Source: Streptomyces sp. 1222.5
Lineage (GTDB): Bacteria > Actinomycetota > Actinomycetes > Streptomycetales > Streptomycetaceae
Assembly (NCBI RefSeq): GCF_900105245.1
Contig: NZ_FNSZ01000001.1
Span: 3,596,001-3,660,000 of the forward strand
Direction: 5' to 3'
Length of the DNA: 64,000 nt
Shown here in pieces: positions 28,195 to 38,829 of the stretch; within the stretch, counting starts at the first letter, position 1; each line of letters starts with the position of its first letter. The position numbers and the translations under genes were made by a program. The notes beneath the pieces are model-generated. The model had not been told where the DNA came from. It did not search any database and saw only the letters and a list, made by a program, of their open reading frames with translations.

Positions 28195-31032
28195 TCAGCC
28201 CTGCTGTCGCATGCCCTCCGACACGTCGCGCACGCTGTAGGGGTCCAGCCATCCGTGCGCGGCCTGCGGGCCCTGGGGGCTCGGGAGGTGGCCGGGTACG
28301 GCCGAACGGGTGACGGCCTCCGCCCCGCTCACGGCATGCCCGGCCCACGGACCTTCCGCACCCTGGACCGTGCGCCCGAGGCCCCCCGCGAAGCCCACGG
28401 CCTGACCGGCGACCGACTCCCCGAGATCCGCGGCCCGGCCGGTGGCTCCGTGCGCGAGGTACTCGCCCTGGCCTGCGACTCCGCCCGCGAAGCCCGCGGC
28501 CTGCCCGGCGGCACCGTCGGCGAAGCCGGTGGCGCGACCGGCGGCTCCGTGCGCGAGGCCGGTGGCGTGGCCGGTCGCCTGGTCGGAGGCTCCGTGCGCG
28601 AGGCCGGTGGCGTGACCGGTCACCTGGTCGGAGGCACCGTGCGCGAGGGCGGTGGCGTGGCCGGTCGCCTGGCCGGTGGCTCCGTGTGCGACGTACTCGC
28701 CCTGGCCTGCGACTCCGCCCGCGAAGCCCGCGGTCTGCCCGGCGGCACCGTCGGCGAAGCCGGTGGCGTGACCGGCGGCTCCGTGCGCGAAGGCCGACGC
28801 CTGGCCGACGGCACCGTGGGCGAAGCCGGCGGCCTGCCCGGTGGCACCATCCACGAAGCCCGTGGCCTGCCCGGTGGCCCCGTGGGCGAAGCCCCTGGCC
28901 TGCCCGGTGGCCCCGGCCGCGAGGTGCTCGCCCTCACCGGCGGCCCCGTGTGCGAGGTACTCGCCCTGACCGGCGACCGCGCCCGCGAAGCCCGCGGCGT
29001 GGCCGGTGGCGCCGCCCGTGAAGGAGCGGGCGTCGGCCGTGAGGCCGTGGGCGAGGGTGCCCGCGTCGGTGGCGGTCCTAGCGGCGACCGGCACGACACC
29101 GTGGACCGCGCCGGAAGCCACCGGAGGCAGGACCGCGTCCGTGGTGTTCCAGGCCGCCTGCTCGGCGAGACCGGTGGCGTACGCCGACCCGTCCGCGACG
29201 ACACCGTCGGCGACCGTCCGCACGGCGCCCGCCGCGCCGTGCGTCCCGGAGATGGCCCGCGCCGCGGTCCCGTGCACATCGGCGCGCACGCCCGCGCTCA
29301 CCCCGTCCATGCGCGCCTCGGCCTCCCGGCCGACGCCGTACGCACCGGTCCGCGCCTGGTCGGCGACCCCCTGCGCCCCGGCGGCCGCATCCCCGGTGGC
29401 GCCGTACACACCGGCCACGGCGCCCGCGCCGGTGTCGTGCACCCCGGAGACGGCGCCCGTGGCGGTGCCGCCCAGGCCGTACGCGGTGCTCTCGGCTGTC
29501 CCGCACACCCCCGGGACGGCGTCTCCGGCCGTCCCCCGCACCCCGCCGACGGCGCCCACGGTCGTGCCGTGCGCGCCGTCCACCGCGTGGTGCGCCGCGG
29601 CCGGAACCCCGTCCACCGCCCGCCCGGCGACCGGCACGGCCCCGTGCACGGCGGCGGAGGCCACCGGCGGAACCACGGCGGACACCGCACCGTCGACGAC
29701 CGGCGTGACCGCACCCGGTACGGACCTCACCGTGCCGACGACCCGTTCCCGGGCCCCGCCGACCGTACCGGTGACATGCCCCGGCACCCCGGACACCGCG
29801 GCCCGGCCCGCACCGGCCGCCTGCGAACCCTCGCCCCGCACGATCCCGGCGCCCCGCTCACCGACACCGCCCGCCGCGCCCGCGACATGCCCAGGCACCC
29901 CGGACACCGCCGCCCGGCCCGCACCGGCCGCCTGCGAACCCTCGCCCCGCACGATCCCGGCGCCCCGCTCACCGACACCGCCCGCCGCGCCCGCGACATG
30001 CCCAGGCACCCCGGACACCGCCGCCCGGCCCGCACCGGCCGCCTGCGAACCCTCGCCCCGCACGATCCCGGCGCCCCGCTCACCGACACCGCCCGCCGCG
30101 CCCGCGACATGCCCCGGCACCCCGGACACCGCCGCCCGGCCCGCACCGGCCGCCTGCGAACCCTCGCCCCGCACGATCCCGGCGCCCCGCTCACCGACAC
30201 CGCCCGCCGCGCCCGCGACATGCCCCGGCACCCCGGACACCGCCGCCCGGCCCGCACCGGCCGCCTGGGCGGCCTCGCCCCGGACGGGGCCGGTCGTCGC
30301 GGTCGCCGTGTGCCGGGCCTCGGCCGCCGCTCCCGCGGTCCGGCCCTGCGCGGTCGCGACGGTCCGCTGCACGGCCGTGCGAACGGCGCCTTCGACGCCC
30401 TCGGCGCTCATGCGCGCCGCCGCCTGCACGGCCCCGAGCCTGGTCTGGGCCGCGGCCAGGGCCTCCTCCACCTCGGGGGCGAAGGTCGCCAGCGGGCCGA
30501 AGAGGTAGTCGATCTCGTCCCGAGCGGAACCGTGGGCGGCGTGGACGGTGCCGGCGGCCCCGACGGTGGCGTGCGCCGTCAGCCGCGCGCCGTCCGTCCG
30601 GGCGTGCACCTGTGCCTGCGCCGTACGGTTCGGCGCCTGCCCGGCCCGTGCGGCCCGGGCACCCCCGACGGCCCGGGCGGCTCCCTCCGCCTTCCCGGTG
30701 GCCGGAACCCCGGCGCCCACGTGCCGGCGGACCTGGTCGGCGGACGTCGGCACGGTGTCGCCGACGGCGTCCCGTACCGGTCGCTCGGCGCGGTCCGCGG
30801 TGTCCGAGACGGTCGAGGCCGCCGTACCGGTCAGGCCGGAGACCGTGTCGTGCAGGTCGGCGGCCACGCCGTCGACCGTATCGGTGAGCGCTCCGGTGAC
30901 ACCGCTGCCGGCGTCCGGCGTGGACAGGGTCGTGGCCGGCAGCTCGTCCGCGTCGGCGGCGGCCGAACCGAGCGCCCATGCGCTGGTGACACCGGCGGCT
31001 ATCACTATGGAACGACGAATGTTCTTGTTCAT
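28195..31032 (-). CDS. Large repetitive, Ala/Gly/His-rich secreted protein
   Basis: 945 aa; not recognised as any named family. An N-terminal Sec signal (MNKNIRRSIVIAAGVTSAWA...) probably cleaves after AADA, near residue 28. Residues about 40-250 are polar with Val/Asp/Thr. Residues 252-436 are five 37-residue repeats, RAAVSGVPGHVAGAAGGVGE at their core, the first four almost identical. Residues about 440-640 are Gly/Ala/Val-rich and hold a twice-used PPVASxAVHGxVPVA motif. Residues about 660-890 are 11-residue repeats of the form ATGQATGFAHG. Lysine is nearly absent and there is one cysteine. Elastin-like GVPG and LEA-like 11-mers suggest an extended, hydrated extracellular polymer, but no function is proven. 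No sortase motif or membrane anchor is visible. Confidence 0.8.
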   Translation of the reverse strand: MNKNIRRSIVIAAGVTSAWALGSAAADADELPATTLSTPDAGSGVTGALTDTVDGVAADLHDTVSGLTGTAASTVSDTADRAERPVRDAVGDTVPTSADQVRRHVGAGVPATGKAEGAARAVGGARAARAGQAPNRTAQAQVHARTDGARLTAHATVGAAGTVHAAHGSARDEIDYLFGPLATFAPEVEEALAAAQTRLGAVQAAARMSAEGVEGAVRTAVQRTVATAQGRTAGAAAEARHTATATTGPVRGEAAQAAGAGRAAVSGVPGHVAGAAGGVGERGAGIVRGEGSQAAGAGRAAVSGVPGHVAGAAGGVGERGAGIVRGEGSQAAGAGRAAVSGVPGHVAGAAGGVGERGAGIVRGEGSQAAGAGRAAVSGVPGHVAGAAGGVGERGAGIVRGEGSQAAGAGRAAVSGVPGHVTGTVGGARERVVGTVRSVPGAVTPVVDGAVSAVVPPVASAAVHGAVPVAGRAVDGVPAAAHHAVDGAHGTTVGAVGGVRGTAGDAVPGVCGTAESTAYGLGGTATGAVSGVHDTGAGAVAGVYGATGDAAAGAQGVADQARTGAYGVGREAEARMDGVSAGVRADVHGTAARAISGTHGAAGAVRTVADGVVADGSAYATGLAEQAAWNTTDAVLPPVASGAVHGVVPVAARTATDAGTLAHGLTADARSFTGGATGHAAGFAGAVAGQGEYLAHGAAGEGEHLAAGATGQARGFAHGATGQATGFVDGATGQAAGFAHGAVGQASAFAHGAAGHATGFADGAAGQTAGFAGGVAGQGEYVAHGATGQATGHATALAHGASDQVTGHATGLAHGASDQATGHATGLAHGAAGRATGFADGAAGQAAGFAGGVAGQGEYLAHGATGRAADLGESVAGQAVGFAGGLGRTVQGAEGPWAGHAVSGAEAVTRSAVPGHLPSPQGPQAAHGWLDPYSVRDVSEGMRQQG
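29725..30279 (-). repeat. Five tandem copies of a 111-bp unit within the secreted-protein gene
   Basis: The unit boundary marker GACATGCCC recurs at exactly 111-bp spacing (its ATG at 29776, 29887, 29998, 30109, 30220). Copies 1-4 (30279 down to 29836) are near identical at DNA level, while copy 5 diverges in its second half. In-frame 37-codon units allow copy number to change without a frameshift, and the near identity implies recent amplification or gene conversion. Confidence 0.95.
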
Positions 31033-31164
31033 CTCTGCGTCAAATCCTCGGGAGAACGGCTGGGGAGTTCCGTCCGGGGCGCCGGAGAGCCGGCGGGCCG
31101 GACGGGGGTGGACCTGTTCCGTCCCCGCTCGGCAGGGCCGTGACGGGGAGGTCGGCCGTGCCGC

Positions 31165-32256
31165 CTAGCCGGGGAAGACGGGGATGTCGCGGTGCCGTTC
31201 GAGGATTCCGGGCGCGTCGACGTGCGCGAGGGTGCCGGGCGCGAGCCGCAGGGGCGCCCGGTCGGCGAGGGTGACGGCCTGCGCGTCACCGTGGCGGGAC
31301 GTGGTGCCGTCGACCGCCGCCTGCTTGCCGAGCGCGCCGTCCGGGTCACCGGCCGGCGCCGGCAGACCGGGTGCCTCGGCGGGCGCGACGGCGTGGCGCA
31401 CGGTCACGGGCGCCGAAGGACGGAGCGCGGAGGGCGCCTCGGGGCCGTACGGACTGACCGGTGCCGACGGGGCGAAGGCGTTACGGGCCCCCGTCCGGGC
31501 CTGCCGCTCCCCGGCCGGCACCGGCACCGACGTGCCGCTGTCCTCCTGCGAACCAGCTGTCGGGGGCTGTTGGCGGGGCGTCAGGCAGTCGGTCAGGTCG
31601 GGAAGGCCCGGCAGCCCGTCGAGGTCCGGCACGGACACGGTGGGAGCCGCCGTCCGCGTCCTGCCCACGGTCCCGGAGGCGTCGTCCGTCAACGTCCGTA
31701 CGGGCTCGGCGGCTCGCTCGGTGACACCGCGCACCGCCTCGGCGGATCCGGCGACGCGTCCGGCTCCGGCAGTCCCGACCGCCTCGGCCGTCCGGACCAC
31801 TTGGGTCACCCGGCCCACTGCGGTCTCCCGCAGCTGTCGAACGGAGACGGCGGGCCGGCCGTCGCCGGCCACTCGGCCCCCTTCGGCCACCCGGCCGGCA
31901 CCGACCGCACGGCCAGAGTCGACTGCTCCGCCCGTGTGAGCCGCACGATCGGAGGTAACTGCTCCGCCCGCATCCGCCGCTCGGCCGGAGTCGGCGCCTC
32001 GGACCGCTTTCGCGGCAAGGCCGGCTCCGGCGGCCGGGACGCGATCCGTGATCGCGACGACCGGAGCGGCCTGGACCGCCCCCAGCGTCGTCGCTGTCCC
32101 GTCCGCCGCGTGCGCCTGCTCCCCACAGAGGAACCCGAGCGCGAACAAGCCACTGACCAGCAGCAACAGTTGGAGCGCACGCCGCCCGGCCGCCGTACGC
32201 AGCACACGCACGGAGGCACCGACAAGGGCGGCTGGGAAGGTCAAGGAGGGGAACAT
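31165..32256 (-). CDS. Secreted low-complexity protein, partner of the repeat protein
   Basis: 363 aa from ATG 32256 (MFPSLTFPAALVGASV); a GTG at 32301 is an alternative. A long signal region ends ALQLLLLVSGLFALGFLCGE then QAHAADG, giving a likely AHA cleavage. The mature part is Ala/Gly/Arg/Val-rich, with short decaying repeats (GGAVxSxRAxxxG, GRVAEGGRVAGDG). It then has a conserved-looking core VSVPDLDGLPGLPDLTDCLT and a C-terminus ending in DIPVFPG. It lies 132 bp upstream of the larger secreted protein on the same strand and shares its amino-acid bias, so the two probably work together at the cell surface. No known domain was recognised. Confidence 0.7.
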   Translation of the reverse strand: MFPSLTFPAALVGASVRVLRTAAGRRALQLLLLVSGLFALGFLCGEQAHAADGTATTLGAVQAAPVVAITDRVPAAGAGLAAKAVRGADSGRAADAGGAVTSDRAAHTGGAVDSGRAVGAGRVAEGGRVAGDGRPAVSVRQLRETAVGRVTQVVRTAEAVGTAGAGRVAGSAEAVRGVTERAAEPVRTLTDDASGTVGRTRTAAPTVSVPDLDGLPGLPDLTDCLTPRQQPPTAGSQEDSGTSVPVPAGERQARTGARNAFAPSAPVSPYGPEAPSALRPSAPVTVRHAVAPAEAPGLPAPAGDPDGALGKQAAVDGTTSRHGDAQAVTLADRAPLRLAPGTLAHVDAPGILERHRDIPVFPG

Positions 32257-32374
32257 CCTCGGGTCGGTACGACACGGGCGCCGCCGATCCTCGCACGGCA
32301 CGCCCGAGGCTGCGCAAGCCCCCTGTTACCGATGGGTAGTCATGTCCCCTTTCCCTCCCCTTTCCTGCCCGGCG

Positions 32375-33573
32375 TCATACGGTGTCCGGTATCGGCAGCG
32401 GCCGTTTCTCGAGGGCCGCCGCCATCACCTCGGGGAAGAGATCGGGCGTGCAGGCGAAGGCGGGCGCGCCGAGCGCGGCCAGCGCCGCCGCGTGCTCCCG
32501 GTCGTAGGCGGGCGCCCCTTCGTCCGACAGGGCGAGCAGCGTCACGAACTGCACCCCCGACGCCTTCATCGCCGCGACCCGCTTGAGCATCTCGTCGCGT
32601 ATACCGCCCTCGTAGAGGTCGCTGATCAGCACCACCACGGTCTCGGAGGGCCGGGTGATCTGCGACTGGCAGTAGGCGAGCGCGCGGTTGATGTCCGTGC
32701 CTCCGCCGAGCTGGGTACCGAAGAGCACGTCGACCGGATCGTCCAGCTGGTCGGTGAGGTCGACCACCGCGGTGTCGAACACGACCAGCCGGGTGCTGAT
32801 CGACCGCATGGAGGCGAGGACCGCGCCGAACACCGAGGCGTAGACCACCGACGCGGCCATCGACCCGGACTGGTCGATGCAGAGGACGACCTCCTTCTTC
32901 ACCGACTGCGCGGCCCGCCCGTACCCGACGAGCCGTTCCGGTACGACCGTGCGGTACTCGGGCAGGTAGTGCTTGAGGTTGGCCGCGACGGTGCGGTTCC
33001 AGTCGATGTCCCGGTGGCGGGGACGGCTGACCCGCGCGCTGCGGTCCAGGGCGCCGGTGAGGGTGGCCCGGGTGCGGGTCGCGAGCCGCTTCTCCAGGTC
33101 GTCGACCACCTTGCGCACGACCGCGCGCGCCGTCTCCCTGGTGGTCTCCGGCATCGCCTTGTTGAGCGAGAGCAGCGTGCCCACGAGGTGCACGTCGGCC
33201 TCGACCGCCGCCAGCATCTCCGGTTCCAGCAGCAGAGAGGCGAGCCCGAGCCGGTCGATGGCGTCGCGCTGCATGACCTGGACGACGGAGGACGGGAAGT
33301 ACGTGCGGATGTCTCCGAGCCAGCGCGCCACGGAGGGCGCCGAGGCACCGAGTCCCGCCGAACGATCGCGCCCCGTCGGCGGCTTGTCGCCCTTTCCGTA
33401 GAGCGCGGCCAGGGTGGCGTCCATCGCCGCGTCCCGGCCGGAGAGCGCGCACCCGGTCCCGTCCGCCTGGTCACCGCCGAGCACCAGCCGCCAGCGCCGC
33501 AGCCGTTCCCGGTCCGGATCGTGCGCCTGGGACGGCGCCGGCACGGGTGTCGTCGTCGGTGTCGGTCCGGTCG

Positions 33574-33577
<4 letters not shown>
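32375..33577 (-). CDS. von Willebrand factor A domain protein of the MoxR-DUF5682-vWA operon
   Basis: 400 aa. The N-terminal half is alpha-helical and uncharacterised (DAAMDATLAALYGKGDKPPT; SLNKAMPETTRETARAVVRK; RHRDIDWNRTVAANLKHYLP). A vWA domain starts near residue 215 with a complete MIDAS: VVLCIDQSGSMAAS, a TQLGGGTDINRAL loop and VVVLISDLYEGG. Metal-ion-dependent adhesion sites of this kind bind partners or substrates delivered to MoxR-type AAA+ ATPases. It is coupled to the DUF5682 gene by an ATGA overlap. Cytoplasmic: no signal peptide. The target protein is unknown. Confidence 0.9.
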
Positions 33578-36044
<2,467 letters not shown>

Positions 36045-36048
<4 letters not shown>

Positions 36049-37175
36049 GCGCTCACCTCCCGGCAGGCGCGGTAGAAGTCCGTCCAGCCCTGACGCTCGC
36101 GGACGACGGTCTCCAGGTACTCCTGCCAGACGACCCGGTCCGCCGCCGGGTCGCGCACGACGGCGCCGAGGATCCCGGCCGCGACGTCCCCGGACCGCAG
36201 CACCCCGTCGCCGAAGTGCGCGGCGAGCGCGAGGCCGTTGGTCACGACGGAGATCGCCTCCGCCGTGGACAGCGTGCCGCTGGGCGACTTCAGCTTCGTA
36301 CGCCCGTCGGCGGTGATGCCGTCGCGCAGCTCGCGGAAGACGGTCACGACCCGCCGGATCTCCTCGATGCCGTCGGGCGCGGCCGGCAGGTCGAGGGAGC
36401 GGCCGATCTGCTCGACCCGGCGCGTGACGATGTCGACCTCGGCCTCGGGGCTCTCCGGCAGCGGCAGCACCACGGTGTTGAAGCGCCGGCGCAGCGCGCT
36501 GGAGAGGTCGTTGACCCCCCGGTCGCGGTCGTTGGCGGTGGCGATGAGGTTGAAGCCACGTACCGCCTGGACCTCCTCGCCCAGCTCCGGGACGGGCAGG
36601 GTCTTCTCCGACAGGATCGTGATCAGCGAGTCCTGCACGTCCGCCGGGATGCGGGTCAGCTCCTCCACACGGGCCGTCATGCCGTCGGCCATGGCGCGCA
36701 TGACGGGGCTGGGCACCAGGGCGTCGCGGCTCGGACCGTGCGCGAGCAGCCGCGCGTAGTTCCAGCCGTACCGGATCGCCTCCTCCGGGGTGCCGGCGGT
36801 GCCCTGCACCAGCAGGGTGGAGTCGCCGCTGACGGCTGCCGCCAGGTGCTCCGAGACCCAGGTCTTGGCGGTGCCGGGCACGCCGAGCAGGAGCAGCGCC
36901 CGGTCGGTGGCGAGGGTCGTGACGGCGACCTCGACGAGGCGGCGCGGACCCACGTACTTGGGCGTGATCACCGTGCCGTCGGGCAGGGTGCCGCCGAGCA
37001 GGTACGTCGCCACCGCCCACGGCGACAGCTTCCAACGGGCCGGGCGCGGACGGTCGTCCTGCGCGGCGAGCGCGGCGAGTTCGGCGGCGAAGGCCTGCTC
37101 GGCGTGCGGCCGCAACGCCTGCGCGCGCTCGGCACGGCTCGGTTCGGCGGTCGTCGGTTGCGCGGACACAGTCAT
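36045..37175 (-). CDS. MoxR-family AAA+ ATPase
   Basis: 376 aa from ATG 37175, preceded by a purine-rich GGAGGGGGCC. Walker A is GVPGTAKTWVSEHLA, the sensor region is NLIATANDRDRGVNDLSSAL then RRRFNTVVLPLP, and Walker B/ssDNA-type loops surround EELTRIPADVQDSLITILSE. MoxR ATPases pair with vWA proteins to remodel or insert cofactors into client complexes (RavA-ViaA and CoxD-CoxE are known examples). It is first in the operon MoxR-DUF5682-vWA and divergent from the SWIM gene, sharing a symmetric promoter region. The leader from the predicted start of transcription is about 36 nt. Confidence 0.93.
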
Positions 37176-37217
37176 GGCTGAGGCCCCCTCCAGCTCGGCC
37201 GGTTCGGATCTGTCATC

Positions 37218-37300
37218 CACCGTGCACCACGGCACTGACAATCGCCCTGACCTGCGCAAACTTCGACGCCCGGCCGATTGTCAGTGCCGGGACCTACCGT
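37218..37300. promoter_or_regulatory. Symmetric divergent promoter with TTGTCAGTG boxes (RecA-independent DNA-damage type)
   Basis: GGCACTGACAATCG (37231-37244) and its exact complement CGATTGTCAGTGCC (37275-37288) are 30 bp apart. On the plus strand TTGTCAGTG (37278-37286), 8 bp, then TACCGT (37295-37300) fits TTGTCRGTG-N8-TAnnnT fully. On the minus strand TTGTCAGTG is followed after 8 bp by CACGGT, with one mismatch in the -10. This pattern is known from mycobacterial recA-independent damage promoters activated by PafBC. The plus-strand transcript would begin at or just before ATG 37308. Confidence 0.75.
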
Positions 37301-37307
37301 CGATGAC

Positions 37308-38657
37308 ATGACTGAGCAGGGGGTGCGCTGGACCGCGGACCAGGTGCTGGCACTGGCGCCTGACGCCGCGTCACGCAAAGCGGGAAGCAAACTCGGCGCC
37401 GCCGGGCCGTGGTCGGAGGCGGGCAGTGGAGAGGGGACGGTGTGGGGGCTGTGCAAGGGCAGTGGCAGCAAGCCCTACCAGACGGTGGTGGACCTCGCCG
37501 GCGCGGCCGGGCCGGCGTACAAGTGCAGCTGTCCGAGCCGTAAGTTCCCGTGCAAGCACGCGCTCGGTCTGCTCCTGCTGTGGGCGGGCGGCGACGGCTC
37601 GCTGCCGGCGTCCGCGCAGCCCCCGGACTGGGCGGGGCAGTGGCTCGCGGGCAGGCGGAGCCGCGCGGAGACCAAGCGGGTGCAGCAGGCCGAGGGAGGT
37701 GCCGCCGCCGATCCGGAGGCTGCGCGACGGCGGGCCGAGCGCCGGGCGGAGCGGGTCACGGCGGGCGCGACGGAGCTGGAGCAGCGGCTGACCGACCTGC
37801 TGCGCGGCGGGCTGGCCTCGGCCGAGCAGGCGGGATACGCCCTGTGGGACGAGACGGCGGCCCGCATGGTCGACGCGCAGGCTCCCGGACTGGCCGCCCG
37901 AGTTCGGGAGTTGGGGGCGATCCCGGCGTCCGGCGCCGGCTGGCCGGTGCGGCTGCTGGAGGAGTGCGCGCTGCTGCACCTGCTCGACCAGGGTTGGCTC
38001 CACCGTGACCGGCTGCCCGACGCCCTCGCGGCCACGGTCCGCACGAGGCTCGGTCTGCCGGCCGCCGTGGAGGGCCCGCCGCTGCGCGACCGGTGGCTGG
38101 TCCTCGCCCAGTACGACACGACGGACGCGAAACTGACGACGCGCCGGATATGGCTGCACGGCGCCGGATCGGGCCACACCCGGCTGCTCCTCTCCTACGG
38201 CGCGGCCGGCCGGGCACCCGAGCTGGCCCTGCCGGTCGGCCTCGCCCTGGACGCGGAGCTGTCCGTGCACGCGGGCGCCGGGCAGTCACGGGCCACGCTG
38301 GGAGAGCGGTTCGCCGCGCCCGCTCCGGCCGTATTCCGCCCGCCGGGCGTGACCACCGGGGAGGCGGCGGCCCGGTACGGCGAGGCCCTGCGCGACGATC
38401 CCTGGCTGGAGTCGGTCCCGGTGACCCTGGGCCGGGTGACACCGCTCCCGGACGGCGACCTGTGGCAGCTGGCCGACGCCGACGCGGACTCGGCCCTGCC
38501 GCTGTCCCGGACGGCCCGCTCCCGTCCCGGCCTGTGGCGCCTGGTCGCCCTGTCCGGCGGCGCCCCCGTCACGGTGTTCGGCGAGTGCGGGCACCGTGGC
38601 TTCACCCCGCTCACGGCCTGGCCGGAGGGCACGGGCGAGGCGGTGCCGCTGTGCTGA
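37308..38657 (+). CDS. SWIM zinc finger protein
   Basis: 449 aa from ATG 37308 (a GTG 10 codons earlier lies in the promoter). The SWIM motif CxCx(n)CxH is complete: YKCSCPSRKFPCKHALGLLL, about residues 70-89. SWIM fingers bind DNA or protein and occur in recombination-linked proteins, MuDR-type transposases and kinases. The remaining ~350 residues are a helical/beta domain (KRVQQAEGGAAADPEAARRR, LLEECALLHLLDQGWLHRDR, RDRWLVLAQYDTTD, RLLLSYGAAGRAPELALPVG) with no named fold recognised. The gene appears leaderless under a damage-type promoter and is followed after 172 bp by DUF5691. It probably acts with the divergent MoxR operon. Confidence 0.9.
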   Translation: MTEQGVRWTADQVLALAPDAASRKAGSKLGAAGPWSEAGSGEGTVWGLCKGSGSKPYQTVVDLAGAAGPAYKCSCPSRKFPCKHALGLLLLWAGGDGSLPASAQPPDWAGQWLAGRRSRAETKRVQQAEGGAAADPEAARRRAERRAERVTAGATELEQRLTDLLRGGLASAEQAGYALWDETAARMVDAQAPGLAARVRELGAIPASGAGWPVRLLEECALLHLLDQGWLHRDRLPDALAATVRTRLGLPAAVEGPPLRDRWLVLAQYDTTDAKLTTRRIWLHGAGSGHTRLLLSYGAAGRAPELALPVGLALDAELSVHAGAGQSRATLGERFAAPAPAVFRPPGVTTGEAAARYGEALRDDPWLESVPVTLGRVTPLPDGDLWQLADADADSALPLSRTARSRPGLWRLVALSGGAPVTVFGECGHRGFTPLTAWPEGTGEAVPLC

Positions 38658-38829
38658 CCCGACCGCTGCCGAAGGACGCCACCGCGGCTCGGCCCCGCCC
38701 TGTGGACCGCCCGGCCAGGTGCGCCGGCCGGCTCGCGCGCGACCTCGCCGGGCCCTCCCGGCCGTCCGCGCACCACTCGCACGGCCACGCTCCGAAGCCG
38801 CTCGGCCACACGCCGCGAAAGGAACGGTC

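Noticed and set aside
29725..30279. Possible CRISPR array because of regularly spaced repeats
   Set aside because: There are no variable spacers; the whole 111-bp unit repeats and stays in frame within a gene, and no cas genes are nearby.
28255..31143. A 962-codon open frame opposite the repetitive secreted protein
   Set aside because: It is the antisense of the 111-bp array and 11-mer region; repeats make all frames open. It has no signal peptide or RBS, and the minus-strand protein has a proper Sec signal.
36049..37035. N-terminal extension of DUF5682 to 1153 residues
   Set aside because: The extra part is a frame shadow of the MoxR gene; the ATGA overlap at 36045-36048 gives a natural start.
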